Shown one piece after another: positions 1-10,309 of a DNA stretch of 64,000 nt (position 1 is the first letter of the stretch; every line of letters begins with the position of its first letter). The stretch comes from Ascarosepion bandense (Eukaryota; Mollusca; Cephalopoda; Sepiida; Sepiidae), in assembly GCA_037127315.1 (NCBI GenBank), contig JBBBDQ010001922.1, positions 1,539,001-1,603,000 of the forward strand. The letters run 5' to 3'. A model generated the notes under the pieces. It worked only from the letters and a program-made list of their open reading frames with translations. It did not search any database and was not told where the DNA came from. Both the position numbers and the translations under genes were made by a program.

Positions 1-1267
1 TAGAACTATTAGTTAGTTCCAGTTTGGACATAGTTGGACTAAGGCAGTTGATATTAGTCGGCAGTTAACCGAATACTAAGAAGTCAGCTTTTAGTGGAAG
101 ATTATCAAGTTCCTAACATTTTGCGTACGTTAAGTCGATTAGCAACCGACATAGCACGATTATAACCCTCAGTGCGAAAACTACTCCACAACATAATTGG
201 CGATTGAGGATCTACGAATTCACTCGGGAGAGGAAAGAAAAATTGTTTTTTCTCAAGGCAAAAATCGCCACAACAAAATCGTCATCGATAGAAATTTTGC
301 GAGGTCAAGCGGAGTAGGAGAGATTTTTTTTCTCTCACGCCAAAGAAATTTGGCAAATAAAGATTACCAGCACGTCAGCTGGCTGAAGAAAATTGCAAAG
401 TTACAAATACAAAAATCTTGAAAAAGACATGAAGCAAACCCATTCATGCCAATTCATAACTAAGTAAAGAATGCTGTGGAGATACATGATCGCCTACATC
501 CTCAATGAAAATGGTATTAAATAAACGTAAATTGTTTAAATAACAAGGTGGACTGGGCTCTAGACTTATATGGTAGTCGGTCTGGGAGATAGACTACACT
601 GAAAATCGAAACCGTGACTAAGGAAAAGGGACACGCTTACACTATCTTTCCACCGTCGCCATGGCGATTCACGGATAATAAAGAAAAAGGGATCTCTTGG
701 GAGGAGGATGGTAATCAGAAAAAAATGACTGACCTTCTTTCATCCACTTCATCATTTCCTCATCATTATACAACATAATTGTTGGTTTCATCGAACTTTT
801 AATTTTTTTCTACTTACCAAAGCACATCATTCCAAGTTTCAAATGCTATTTACTCAGCTTAGCTTTGTACGGCACGAGGTCACAAGTGTATGGTACACAC
901 CAGTGAATTGCTTTTGGAGATTAATGTCATATCAACTGAGCTCAGGTAAACGCCCATTTGCAGCCACTTAACACTGGATTATTTATCGCATTGTTCGCCC
1001 CAGTGGTATCTAAGCAACGGTTTCTTTGTTTTTTGTGCTCCGTGTGTTTTGTGGAGATTTTCGGGTTCGGCTAAGTGACTGGATTAGCTTTTCAACACAT
1101 TGTCTAGAATTGTCAATAGCAAAGTACACGTCTATATGTACACACAAATACATAAAAGCACATAGAATTAAAAAGACTTCGTTCATATTGTGTCACGTCT
1201 CTTCAAGAAGTGGGCAATCTTGGCTATCCACAGCCTCCTATATCTTGTATCGCTTAGCAAAGATTCA
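1..1267. other. Unassigned flank, no gene supported
   Basis: I see no recognisable gene or RNA here. Open frames of 74-116 codons (for example 197-421) show no known motif and look like chance. Around 465-536 the plus strand reads LWRYMIAYILN before a stop, which resembles the last residues of LINE2 (WRTMIAYVLKG at 43.2 kb). It may be the end of a very decayed LINE2 copy, but the match is too short to be firm. Confidence 0.4.
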
Positions 1268-1560
1268 GCTAAGTGCCATACGTGATACACGCTTTGGGCG
1301 ATCATACCCCGAAAGAAACATGACTTACTGGACGGAAGATTGTACCGCAGTAGGTTGCTATTGCTTTCTGCGGTAGACTGGTTGCCAGCCAAGGCTATCG
1401 AAATCAATCTGTTTTATTATTTAACCCATAACTGGAGGGAAGAAACGGATTAATACCTTTCTCAGTGGTATTTGTGCGTAAGCCAATGCAACTGGAATTC
1501 GAACACGGCATCCCGATTTGTCGTTCCGAGTCAATATACACGGCAACATTACGCAAAGAT
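1268..1560 (-). mobile_element. tRNA-derived SINE S, near full length
   Basis: Antisense copy of the SINE that recurs throughout the window. Reading the minus strand gives the tRNA-like head (near 1555), the GGGTTAAATAA block, the CTACCGCAGAAAGCAAT block and the 3' tail ending in GTGATACACG/GCACTT. It has diverged from other copies: the B-box region and the 3' hairpin stem carry substitutions. Non-coding; such elements are normally transcribed by RNA polymerase III and mobilised by a partner LINE. Confidence 0.85.
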
Positions 1561-2480
1561 TATCTATTTATAAAGCCACCCACTACTTGTTTCATGGTTT
1601 ACTCGCACAAGCACGGCAGGTAAGTGAATCGATGACTCCCACTGTCTAATTTGTATTTGATAAATCCTGTCAGTGTCAAACTCTCCAAGCCTTCTTTCTT
1701 GTTACTCACATGTTTAGCCCAATAGAAGTCTCAGCATCTTTCTGTTGCCTGACATCTTCTCTTCATCTACGAGGAGATTGTCTGGCATTTTCTGTCATAC
1801 AGGAGAACCGATGTTAAATAACAGCTCAACGGACTGGAATACAACTTTGCTATTCCAATAGGCATTCAGATTCAGATTTTCCATCTTCTATTAAAACACT
1901 TCCCGGTGTGTAGGACAATTGCGCGCCCTGGAAAAGGAAAACATGAATGAGCAAGAGGTCCCGCCGAAAAAATCAATACCAATTTGTAAACACCTGAGTT
2001 CTGTGGGAAAAGTGTCGATATTTTTTAATATTTTAAAAATAGCCTACTTTTTTTTTAATCAGCGAAGAAAAAAAGCAATTTCCGGTTTAGCGAAGCAATT
2101 TTAATGACGAATTCAGCATCTAAAACCATTAATCCTATGTGAGATGTAAAAAGTAAGATTTAATGATGTACACTAAAATTGTTCAGTTTTATGAAAGGCA
2201 CTGGGAAAGGACACAATTGATGAAATGATAAATTTCTTAACCACACTAACAGGTGGGATTAAAAATGCATTTATGGCACATAATATTATGTGATCTCAAG
2301 CAAGAGAATAACGCTATGAAGGCATGTGTTTAGGGTTAGAGATTCATGTCTCATTGGCAAGTACGATAAATTCACTTTACTAAGTTTCATTCTATAGAAA
2401 AGCGGACGCAAATGAAATCAGACAGCCATAGATTAAGAGCAAGTATTCCGGAATTATTAAAGATATTAAACAAGTCAAAC
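1561..2480. other. Unassigned AT-rich spacer
   Basis: No gene or known repeat recognised. The 61-codon open frame at 1919-2104 has no motif and runs into a low-complexity T-rich stretch. Confidence 0.4.
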
Positions 2481-2520
2481 TAATAATAATAACAATAATA
2501 ATAATAATAATAATGATAAT

Positions 2521-2571
<51 letters not shown>
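2481..2571. repeat. (AAT)n followed by (AT)n microsatellite
   Basis: About 45 bp of AAT/ATA triplets with a few interruptions passes directly into about 45 bp of perfect AT dinucleotides. It borders the left arm of a foldback element. The minus-strand open frame here encodes only I/Y runs and is an artefact. Confidence 0.95.
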
Positions 2572-2574
<3 letters not shown>

Positions 2575-2596
2575 TATATCGAGGCAGGAAATAATT

Positions 2597-3160
2597 TTCT
2601 AAACATATACTGTTAAATATATGAGACAATGAATGTCTATTATAATCATGAGCCGTTCTAAACGTCGTATTTTGGCTTTAATTTCAGACAAAAATTCTCC
2701 AACATTTGGATAATTTTTTATTAATTTGGTTCTAAGCTTTCGGCTCACATAACCCATCTTCAGAGAGGTTATTAAGACGGTAATGCATTTGAATACATGG
2801 TTCTGTTGTCATTTCGCGCTCTCACGTGATGTGACGTCATAGAACCGTATTGCAAATTTGCGAACTGCGTTTGTTATTTTTGGTAACTATTGCCGTTGCC
2901 TAGCGGAGTTTTATGTCAACACAAAATAAAATCGTCGCTGATGGTGGATGTTACTGTATTACCGTCTTAATAACCTCTCTGAAGATGGCTCATGTGAGCC
3001 GAAAGCTTAGAACCAAATTAATAAAAAATTATCCAAATGTTGGAGAATTTTTGTCTTTATTTTCAACTGAAATTAAAGCCAAAATGCGACGTTTAGAACG
3101 GCTCATGATTAAACATATTAGACATTTATTGTCTCTTATATTTAACAGTATATGCTTAGA

Positions 3161-3162
<2 letters not shown>
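2597..3162. mobile_element. Foldback element with ~190-bp inverted arms
   Basis: The left arm (about 2597-2784) is the reverse complement of the right arm (about 2958-3162), around a ~173-bp non-repeated centre. The arms agree over nearly their whole length with small indels; the right arm carries roughly 17 extra bases. Each arm contains a CTGAAGA...GAAA motif enclosing a 5-bp stem (GGCTC/GAGCC in the right arm), a layout seen at Penelope-like element ends. Both sides abut (AT)n tracts. No transposase is encoded. It may be a MITE-like foldback or a pair of inverted Penelope-type terminal repeats; the class is unresolved. Confidence 0.8.

Positions 3163-3200
<38 letters not shown>
3163..3200. 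repeat. (AT)n microsatellite
   Basis: Perfect AT dinucleotide tract between the foldback element and the Tc1-like element. Such a tract offers TA target sites for Tc1-type insertion. Confidence 0.95.
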
Positions 3201-3588
3201 TACCGGCCATAATCATTAGGCAACCCCAGTTCTAAAAAATGATGAATGATGTATTTCATACTATTTTTAGTATTTATTGCCAAGTGAATAATTCTAAATG
3301 AAAATAGAATGGTTCTTTTGTTATTATTACTTTGCCAAATCTTACAAGGCAGCCAGGAAGCCTTTGCTTCGGCCAGCCAATAAGAAAAAGAGACTAGCAT
3401 GGAGAAGAGAGCACAAAAACTAGTCACCAGAACAGTTCATTTGATGCACATGCTATTGTGCAGTGTTTACAAAAGAACCATTCTATTTTCATTTAGAATT
3501 ATCCCCCTGGCAATAAATACTAAAAATAGTATGAAATACATCATTTCTTTTAAAAGACTGAGGTGGCCTAATAATTATGGCCTCTAGT
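3201..3588 (+). mobile_element. Deleted Tc1-like DNA transposon
   Basis: Two long terminal inverted repeats of roughly 115-120 bp bound it: about 3201-3323 and 3464-3588, ending in GGCCATAAT(C/T)ATTAGGC. Between them a plus-strand stretch at about 3340-3420 reads KSYKAARKPLLRPANKKK then RLAWRREHKN, typical of Tc1 transposases just before the catalytic DDE core. Most of the transposase is missing, so this is a non-autonomous internal-deletion derivative. It sits at the edge of an (AT)n tract, as expected for TA-targeting elements. Confidence 0.85.
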
Positions 3589-3624
3589 ATATATATATAA
3601 TGAATCGACATATTAAATGTCCTG

Positions 3625-3677
<53 letters not shown>
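3625..3677. repeat. (GATA)n microsatellite
   Basis: About 13 perfect tandem tetranucleotides. The same tetramer follows a LINE1 3' end at 8.45 kb, so GATA tracts here may partly derive from LINE tails. Confidence 0.95.
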
Positions 3678-3678
<1 letters not shown>

Positions 3679-4253
3679 CAACAAATTCACATATATATTT
3701 GTACAATGGCAAATTATCGCCATTTTATATATTAATTTCGTGCATGCGCGTTGTTTGATTTTATTGACTACACAGTATAGTAGGGTCAGTTGGGCTCTTG
3801 TCTGTAAGAAAAAGAGCACCATGACGCAATTCGCTCCGCTAAAATTTAGATACGGCATGCTGTTCTGCTTGGCATTCGATAGGAATATTTCAGAGGGTTT
3901 GAGTGTCAGTCTGAGTTGGATGAGTCTCATGGTGATTACAACTTAGAAAATTCAATTTGGTCGTTCTGATAAGAAAAGTGCTCCCGAGATGATTGGTGTG
4001 AGCATCAGAATTAACACCGAGGCCTACATCACGCGACTTGAGGAGTCATTGTTGCCTGGGGTCAAGAGGGTGGCTACAGGAAGACTCTATGTTTAGCAAC
4101 AGGATTCTGCCCCATGCCACAGAGGCAGAAGAACCGAGTCATGCCTGTCTGACAATTCCTGCGACCACGTCATCCCTTAAATCTAGCCCACCTAAGTCTC
4201 CAGACTATAACACCTTTATAAAATTGTAGTAAATATATATATATATCTATTAA

Positions 4254-4304
4254 GTTGAGACGTCAATGTCGTATGATTTTGACGACACTTCATCAGTAAC
4301 ACCA
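4254..4304 (-). ncRNA. Decayed hammerhead-ribozyme-like motif
   Basis: On the minus strand CTGATGA (4290-4296) is followed by an 8-bp potential stem II, AGTGTCGT pairing with ACGACATT across a 9-nt loop with one G-U pair. The next bases are GACG instead of the required GAAA, so the catalytic core lacks two adenines and should be inactive. It may be a relic of a Penelope-type or retrozyme hammerhead. Confidence 0.35.
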
Positions 4305-4377
4305 TATATATAAATATATAGTCATTTGCAGACTGTTCTCTTTTGCTGTATCACAGCTCATCAATACGGTTCAATCG

Positions 4378-4680
4378 GTGAAGTGCTATACGTAATAAAC
4401 GCTTTGGATGATCATGTCACTTTCGTGACATGACTGACTGGGCAGAAGATTATCCTGCATTTGGTTGCTATTGCTTTCTGTGGTAGACTGGTTGCCAGCC
4501 AAGGCTATAGAACCCAATCTGTCCTGTTATTTAACCCATAACTGAAGGGAAGAGACGGATTAATACCATTCCCAAGGGTATTTGTGCGTACGTGAATGCA
4601 ACGAATTTAACTGGAATTTGAACTCGGCTTCCCGGATTTGTCGTTCCGAAACGATATCCATTGCACCAAAACGCACATCC
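4378..4680 (-). mobile_element. tRNA-derived SINE S, near full length
   Basis: Antisense copy with the complete order of blocks: tRNA-like head near 4675, GGGTTAAATAA, CTACCACAG, 3' tail. Its 3' hairpin is notable: the stem is CATGTCAC/GTGACATG where most copies have CATGTCTC/GAGACATG, a paired double change, and the TTTC loop is inverted relative to other antisense copies. Confidence 0.9.
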
Positions 4681-4849
4681 AGCACCACAACGCTTGCTTC
4701 TAGCCAGTATTAAAACCCGATCAAATTAATATCAGTCGGAGGGGCGATTCTATCTATGAGCTATGGGCTCTCGGCAGAGGAATGCGGACTTTAACGTGTT
4801 ATATACAATGTAAACAAACGCCAGTAGCCGAGAGTGCTCAAACTAATTA

Positions 4850-4852
<3 letters not shown>

Positions 4853-4902
<50 letters not shown>

Positions 4903-5138
4903 TCTCATTTTGGAATATGTACCGTTGCTGATGATACGTGAAATCTCTCTTAGGGATTTCATGTTGAAATGCTCATTCAACAATTTTGAATATTGAAAAT
5001 TTATTTTATTTTATATTAGCTCTGTAAATTTATTGACATTAAGCTCTCCTCCTGTATCATTTTAATATTAAAATTTAATATTAATTAGGATCAGGTTTTT
5101 GGGATTTACCTTCCTACATTTTTGTTTGGATTAAAATA

Positions 5139-5198
<60 letters not shown>

Positions 5199-5199
5199 A
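4853..5199. repeat. (AT)n and (GT)n tracts with AT-rich spacer
   Basis: AT dinucleotides at 4853-4902. A second AT tract at about 5143-5175 turns directly into (GT)n to 5198. The spacer is AT-rich with no recognisable gene. Confidence 0.9.
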
Positions 5200-5315
5200 C
5201 CAAACTCAGAATGTTACGTCTGCATGGAGACCCCTCTGAATATATTTATCCGATGTTTGCTTGTAGGTGTTCCATTTTGTTCATATTTCTGTTTCTGTCT
5301 CTTCCTTTCCCCATT

Positions 5316-5316
<1 letters not shown>

Positions 5317-5354
<38 letters not shown>

Positions 5355-5356
5355 AA
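5317..5356. repeat. (CT)n-(CA)n compound microsatellite
   Basis: CT dinucleotides turn into CA dinucleotides. Three overlapping open frames across it encode only S/L and T/H runs and are artefacts. Confidence 0.9.
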
Positions 5357-5523
5357 CACGCAAACAGACACTACCTTTCTGTCTTAGTCAGTTTATATCT
5401 GTCCAAGTCTCATGATTTCTGTTCTATTTTAAGGATATCAACCCGTAGATCTCGCATGTATGAATTATATTCGTTTCTGTTATATTCCTAGTAACACACA
5501 CACAGTACACACGAAAATTTTGC

Positions 5524-7233
5524 ATACCTATAAAAATTAAAGATGCTTAATAACAACGTTCTTTGTACCAGAGAATCATTGTTTATATTGGAAAAAGAAG
5601 AAATAATTTCGTACAAATAAACCTCCAAATGGTTTTGTCGTTTGGCAGAAACTTATCCACCTTTTCGACGCTTAAGCTGAAGCCTCCTAACACCTACCCT
5701 CTGACACCGAATTCTCGATGTCATAAAAACGCTCGAACGATTTCGCTTTGATGTAAGACTTCTTTTTTTTCAAACACTTCTGCATTATCGACGATACTTT
5801 TCGTCCTGCACGCTACGTTAAAACCAATATCTGGTTGGTCTGGGGAACCTACCGCTTCAGTTGGTCATTAGGCTTGAAGTGAATAGATCTAAGCGTAAGT
5901 ATGAATTGCAAATAATAATACATTCTGGCGTCTGAGGTGTATTCGTACAGTTCCCAATAGACAGTTGTTGTACCCAGGTAGAAAGACAGATGTACTCAAG
6001 CCGATTTACTGACAGACAGGGTTAACTCTCACAACAGACCTCAAGTAGAATGACTATATAGAATCCATAGCTAAATCCGCTGCTAAGAAAGCGGGTTCTC
6101 TGTTTAGGGCCAGGAAGTTTTTCCCGTCTGAAACAATCCTTCACGTATACAAATCTATCATCCGCCCGTGCATTGAACACTGCTGCCATATCTGGTCGGA
6201 TGCTGCTGCTATCCACGTAGGACAAAATCCAATGGAAAATCTGTAATGTGATCGATCTCGACTGGCAGCCCGGATACAGTCATTTTCTTACCGGTGCAGT
6301 GTGGCTTCCCTGGGCCTCTTCTACAAATACTTTCATGACCTTAGCTCACTGGTACCTGCCATTCATGAATTTGCTCGAGCCACAAGATTAGCAAACAGGT
6401 TCCACCCTTTTACTGTGAAACAAATAAATTGTAAATGCCAATTCTACTCCATCAGCCTCTTCTCTCGCACTTTCCGCCTGTGGAATTCAATTCCGTTTAT
6501 TTGCTTTCCAGACGTCTGCAATCTTCAAGAATTCAAATGTAAAGTCAATAGTCATCTCCTATCTCACTAACTCGCATCCTCGCTTTCTCTCTCATCAGTA
6601 TTCTCCACCTTCTCCTACCCTTTTCCTAACACCCCTTGTAACCTGTCACCCTTTCTCATAATTTTCCTTCTATGTAACCCTCTGCGCAACAGTGGCAGTA
6701 AAATGCCTAGCTTGGGGCTACACTATTATAAAAAAAATACCTATAAAAATTAAAGATGCTTAATAACAACGTTCTTTGTACCAGAGAATCACTGTTTATA
6801 TGGAAAAAAACAAGAAAGAATTTCGCACAAATAAACCTCCAAATGGTTGATATCAGGTTTTGTCGTTTGGCAGAAACTTATACCCCTTTTTGACGCTTAA
6901 GCTGAAGCCTCCTAACACCTACCCTCTGACACCGAATTCTCGCTGTCATAAAAACGCTCGAACGATTTCACTTTGATGTAAGACTTTTTTTTCAAGCACT
7001 TCTGCATTATCGACGATACTTTTCGTCCTGCACGCTACGTTAAAACCAATATCTGGTTGGTCTTGAGAACCTACCGCTTCAGTTGGTCATTAGGCTTGAA
7101 GTGAATAGATCTAAGCGTAAGTGTGAAATAATATATTCTGGCGTCTGAGGTGTATTCATACAGTTCCCAATAGATAGTTTTTGTACCCAGGTAGAATGAC
7201 AGGTGTTCTCAAACCGATTTACCGACAGACAGG
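5524..7233 (+). repeat. ~495-bp direct duplication flanking a LINE1
   Basis: Sequence 5524-6020 recurs at 6737-7233 with few substitutions and small indels; both start ATACCTATAAAAATTAAAG and end near GACAGACAGG. The space between is filled by a 3' LINE1 fragment ending in a short A run that directly abuts the second copy. The copies are far too long to be an ordinary target-site duplication, so this is a segmental tandem duplication or part of a composite repeat. No function is evident in the duplicated sequence. Confidence 0.85.
6034..6736 (+). mobile_element. LINE1-A 3' fragment (RT C-terminus and 3' UTR)
   Basis: 5'-truncated non-LTR retrotransposon. The plus strand encodes, with frameshifts, the late reverse transcriptase region: SIAKSAAKKAGSLFRARKF, then YKSIIRPCIEHCCHIW at about 6140-6200, then LGLFYKYFHD and LWNSIPFICFPDVCNLQEF to a stop at 6570. 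The 3' UTR is rich in CTCTC/TCACTAACT and ends GCTTGGGGC followed by an A-rich tail. This is the thumb/C-terminal region typical of CR1/Jockey-group LINEs; catalytic residues lie upstream and are absent. It lies between the two arms of a direct duplication. Confidence 0.88.
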
Positions 7234-7334
7234 TTCTATTCTCTCCCTTTCTTTTCTAGTCTTGCTACACTCTAAAAGACTATATATGACATGTGTTTTT
7301 AATTTTTAAATTGATTTTTTAATCCGACATTATT

Positions 7335-7795
7335 TCGGGTTTTTTAACCATTTCACCCCAAACAGGGCGGAACCACCACTTGTGCGCAGGGAAGAAGGGA
7401 ATTACTGGTAAGTAACTGAAACTCACCTGAAACGATCTGAATATGCAATTCTCTTCATGCCAATGACATTTCCACCGAGCTTCTCTACTTTATATGACTT
7501 CATTGAGCTTCTTTTAATGTGTTCTTTTCGAATTTATATTTAAACTGGAGTCATCAGGAGAGAATGTAAGGGGATTACAGTGAAAGAAAAGACTGGGTAC
7601 AGTGGGTATTGAAGAAAGTATAAAAGACAGATGGAATGCAAGAAGATAAAAGATGGAAATTGATGTTGCATTTAAGTTTTTGAATATTGTATCAGGAAAG
7701 CAAGTAAACGGAAGGAAGTTCCACACGAGGGAAGTGTGAGAAAAGTAACTGCTGGAGCAGAAGTGGCGGTTATATCCAGTTATTTCAACTGTAAA
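7335..7795 (-). mobile_element. LINE1 3' fragment, degraded
   Basis: Antisense. The 3' terminus appears at about 7335-7400 (ATTTCACCCC on the plus strand). After unlike sequence, 7555-7795 reads back as MWNFLPFTCFPDTIFKNLNA, a diverged form of the LINE1 LWNSLPFTCFPD motif. It is badly decayed, and the region between 7400 and 7555 is not recognisable. Confidence 0.65.
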
Positions 7796-8139
7796 AAAAA
7801 ATTGCTGCAGAATGCCCCAAAACTCATCGAAGGGTCTGAAAGTTTAATAATCTTTTTATTTATTAACATTTTAGTATTCTGTTAGGTGTTTTATAAATGA
7901 GACTTTGAAAATTAATCATGCAAAAATAAATTGAAAATAGAAGTAGTGAAATCTATATACCAAATCGAAAGATCAATAATTCAAATTCAGCGAACAAATC
8001 GTCACTGTTACAGTGTTAGAAATTCTTCAAGAAATTAGAGTAATGATTTAGTAAGTGTCTTTGTGGTTCTACTGAAGGATTATGAGAATACCATGGACAG
8101 AACATATGAGTAAAATCGAAAGAGATGGGAGATGACTAT
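7796..8139. other. Unassigned AT-rich spacer
   Basis: Nothing recognisable: no long open frame, repeat unit or RNA motif. Confidence 0.4.
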
Positions 8140-8248
8140 TGGCTTTACATTTTTATGTATATATTTCTATAAAAGTGTATTTTTATACTTTAATGTTGTT
8201 TTGACCCCAGTTTGGGGGTAAACTATTTACCCATAGATGGGTCCCTAA
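8140..8248 (+). repeat. Family M fragment
   Basis: Matches the 3' part of the family M repeat at 36.5-37.2 and 61.6-62.4 kb: TATATTTCTATAAAAGTG, then CAGTTTGGGGGTAAACTATT, then a GGGTCCCTAA block. It is joined without a gap to a LINE1 3' UTR. Confidence 0.75.
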
Positions 8249-8453
8249 TAGTCATCTCCTATCTCACTAACTTGCATCCTCTCTCTCTCATGCTCCTTTC
8301 TCCATCAATTCTCATTAGTATTCTCATACTTCTCTTACCCACTTCCTGACACCTCCTACAACCTGTCACTTATTCTCATAACTTTCCTCCTATGCAACCC
8401 CCTGCAAAACAGTGGCAGTAAAATGCCTTTACTTGGGGCGAAATGATTTTAAA

Positions 8454-8485
<32 letters not shown>

Positions 8486-8487
8486 CC
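8249..8487 (+). mobile_element. LINE1-A 3' end with (GATA)n tail
   Basis: Contains only the LINE1 3' UTR: TCACTAACTTGCATCCTCTC, the CCCCCTGC...CAGTGGCAGTAAAATGCC block and the TTGGGGCGA terminus. After an A run the element ends in about eight GATA repeats (8456-8487). The LINE-tail-to-microsatellite junction suggests the tetranucleotide grew from the element's own 3' tail. Confidence 0.85.
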
Positions 8488-8488
8488 C

Positions 8489-8735
8489 GACAGCTATAAT
8501 ATCCAAGAATTTAAATGTAAAGTCAGTAGTCATCTTCAATCTCACTAACTTGCATCCTCTCTCTCATGCTCATTTCTCCGTCCACTCCACTCTTATCAGT
8601 ATTCTCATCCTTCTTTTACCCACTTCCTGACACCTTCTATAACCTGTCACTCTTTCTCATAACTTTCCTCCTATCTAACCCCCTGCACAAGAGTGGCAGT
8701 CTGCCTTGTTTGGGGCGATATGATTATATAAACAA
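8489..8735 (+). mobile_element. Second LINE1-A 3' end in tandem
   Basis: Begins with the last LINE1 codons (SYNIQEFKC) and runs through the same 3' UTR to TTGGGGCGATATGATTATA. It lies head-to-tail with the preceding copy, separated only by the GATA tract. The 67-codon open frame at 8566-8769 is UTR and not a gene. Confidence 0.85.
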
Positions 8736-8839
8736 GTGGGGAAAAAAGGATACCTATAAAAATATATAGATGTCTTTAAATGTAGTCATTCTAATGTGCT
8801 TTTCAATTTTTATGCTTTATTTGTTTAAGGGAGAGAGTG

Positions 8840-9355
8840 AAGGTGAGAGAGAGCGAGAGAGAGAGAGAGAGAGGGAATGTGAGAATGAGAATGACAAAGT
8901 AAATGAAGCAATTAAAGATGGAGAGAGAGGGAGATGGTAAGAGAGAGAGAGAGAGATAATTAGGGAGATGCAATGTCTGAGCGAGAATGATTTGTTGCTC
9001 AATAGAAAGGGGAGACGGAAAGAGGAGTCAGGTAAAAAAAGAAAGGAGAAACTAAAAGGGGAGAGGGTAAAATATAAAAGAGAATGAGAGAGCGAGAGTG
9101 AGAGAGAGAGAGGGAATGTGAGAATGAGAATGACAAAGTAAATGAAGCAATTAAAGATGGAGAGAGAGGGAGATGGTAAGAGAGAGAGAGAGAGATAATT
9201 AGGGAGATGCAATGTCTGAGCGAGAATGATTTGTTGCTCAATAGAAAAGGGAGACGGAAAGAGGAGTCAGGTAAAAAAAGAAAGGAGAAACTAAAAGGGG
9301 AGAGGGTAAAATATAAAAGAGAATGAGAGAGCGAGAGTGAGAGAGTAAGAGAGAG
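8840..9355 (+). repeat. GA-rich tandem duplication, 239-bp unit
   Basis: About two copies of a 239-bp purine-rich unit: GAGGGAATGTGAG occurs at 8871 and again at 9110, with near identity between, followed by a partial third start. It is flanked and interrupted by (GA)n runs. The minus-strand S/L/P-rich open frames are artefacts of the purine bias. Confidence 0.9.
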
Positions 9356-9465
9356 AAGAATTAAGAAGTTAATGAAGAGAGAAGTAAGGCTATATGTCTG
9401 ATAGATGGAGTCACCAAGAAAAACAAAGACAAGAAGGAAAATAAAAACGGATGAAAAAAATAAAT

Positions 9466-9655
9466 ATATTTTTTTTAATCATATCACACCGAGCAAGGCG
9501 GTAACGCCACTGATGTGCAGGGGGCTACATAGGAGTGAAAAGATTGGAAAAGAGAAAACCGGAAACCGCATCCTAAACAGGAAACAAGGGATGAGCCTCT
9601 TCACCTGTGGGTGGAGTGTGTACCGGGCGATAGTTTAGTCTATCTACTCCAACTG
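9466..9655 (-). mobile_element. LINE2-type 3' end
   Basis: Antisense 3' UTR fragment. On the minus strand it runs from TATCGCCCGGTACAC through CATCCCTTGTTTCCTGTTTA and a GGTTTCCGG block to the CACATCAGTGGCGTTACCGC...TGATATGATTA terminus. The same tail follows LINE2 coding sequence at 43.3-43.7 kb. No coding sequence remains. Confidence 0.8.
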
Positions 9656-9663
9656 TATATCGG

Positions 9664-9665
9664 GA

Positions 9666-9701
<36 letters not shown>

Positions 9702-9863
9702 AAAAATATAGAAAGGAGGAGGACAGTAAAATAAGTAATATACTAAGAAAGAGCGAAAACGGAACGAAAAAATGGTAGAAAAAAGAGTTTGAACGATTGA
9801 CACAGAAAGGCAGTGAAATGAGAAAGAGAGAAAAAAGAAAGAAAGAAAGAAAGAAAGAGAAAG
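9664..9863. repeat. (GAAA)n arrays
   Basis: A perfect run of about ten AAAG tetramers at 9664-9702 and a second, less regular run near 9825-9863, in purine-rich sequence. Minus-strand F/S/L open frames are artefacts. Confidence 0.9.
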
Positions 9864-10253
9864 AAAAGTTGGAGTTGACAATAGAAGAAAGATAAGTGAA
9901 ACATGGGACAAATTGTGAGAGCGTGTTATGAAAGGTGGGGCTGACATCAAAAGGAGATCGTTGTCTCAAGAGATTCGAAAGGATGGCCCTGCTGATGTGA
10001 AACACCCAGGACCCGCAAGCGCCCACTGCCGTCAGAATTGTGAATCAAGTGGTTACAGGCACATGCTTACCATCACAAGTGCACACATCAAAAGGGACAA
10101 CGAATGAAACGCCCATTTGAATTGGAGAAAAAACACGTGATCAGATCAGAGGTGACGAATCATGCAGGAGTTTCAGAAGTGAAAATGGTAGAGGGAAGAA
10201 GAAGCCATTATTTATCTCTTTCTGCTGCCTTTCGAAGAGCCCGAAATTTGGCT

Positions 10254-10254
<1 letters not shown>
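9864..10254. other. Unassigned sequence
   Basis: Slightly more GC-balanced than its surroundings, but no recognisable protein or RNA. The 69-codon frame at 10104-10313 ends inside the CTAT array and is not supported. Confidence 0.4.

Positions 10255-10308
<54 letters not shown>
10255..10308. repeat. (CTAT)n microsatellite
   Basis: About 13 perfect tetranucleotides, the complement of the GATA tracts elsewhere. Confidence 0.95.

Positions 10309-10309
<1 letters not shown>

Noticed and set aside
1026..1376. 116-codon plus-strand gene
   Set aside because: Its second half is the antisense of a SINE, so the open frame is chance.
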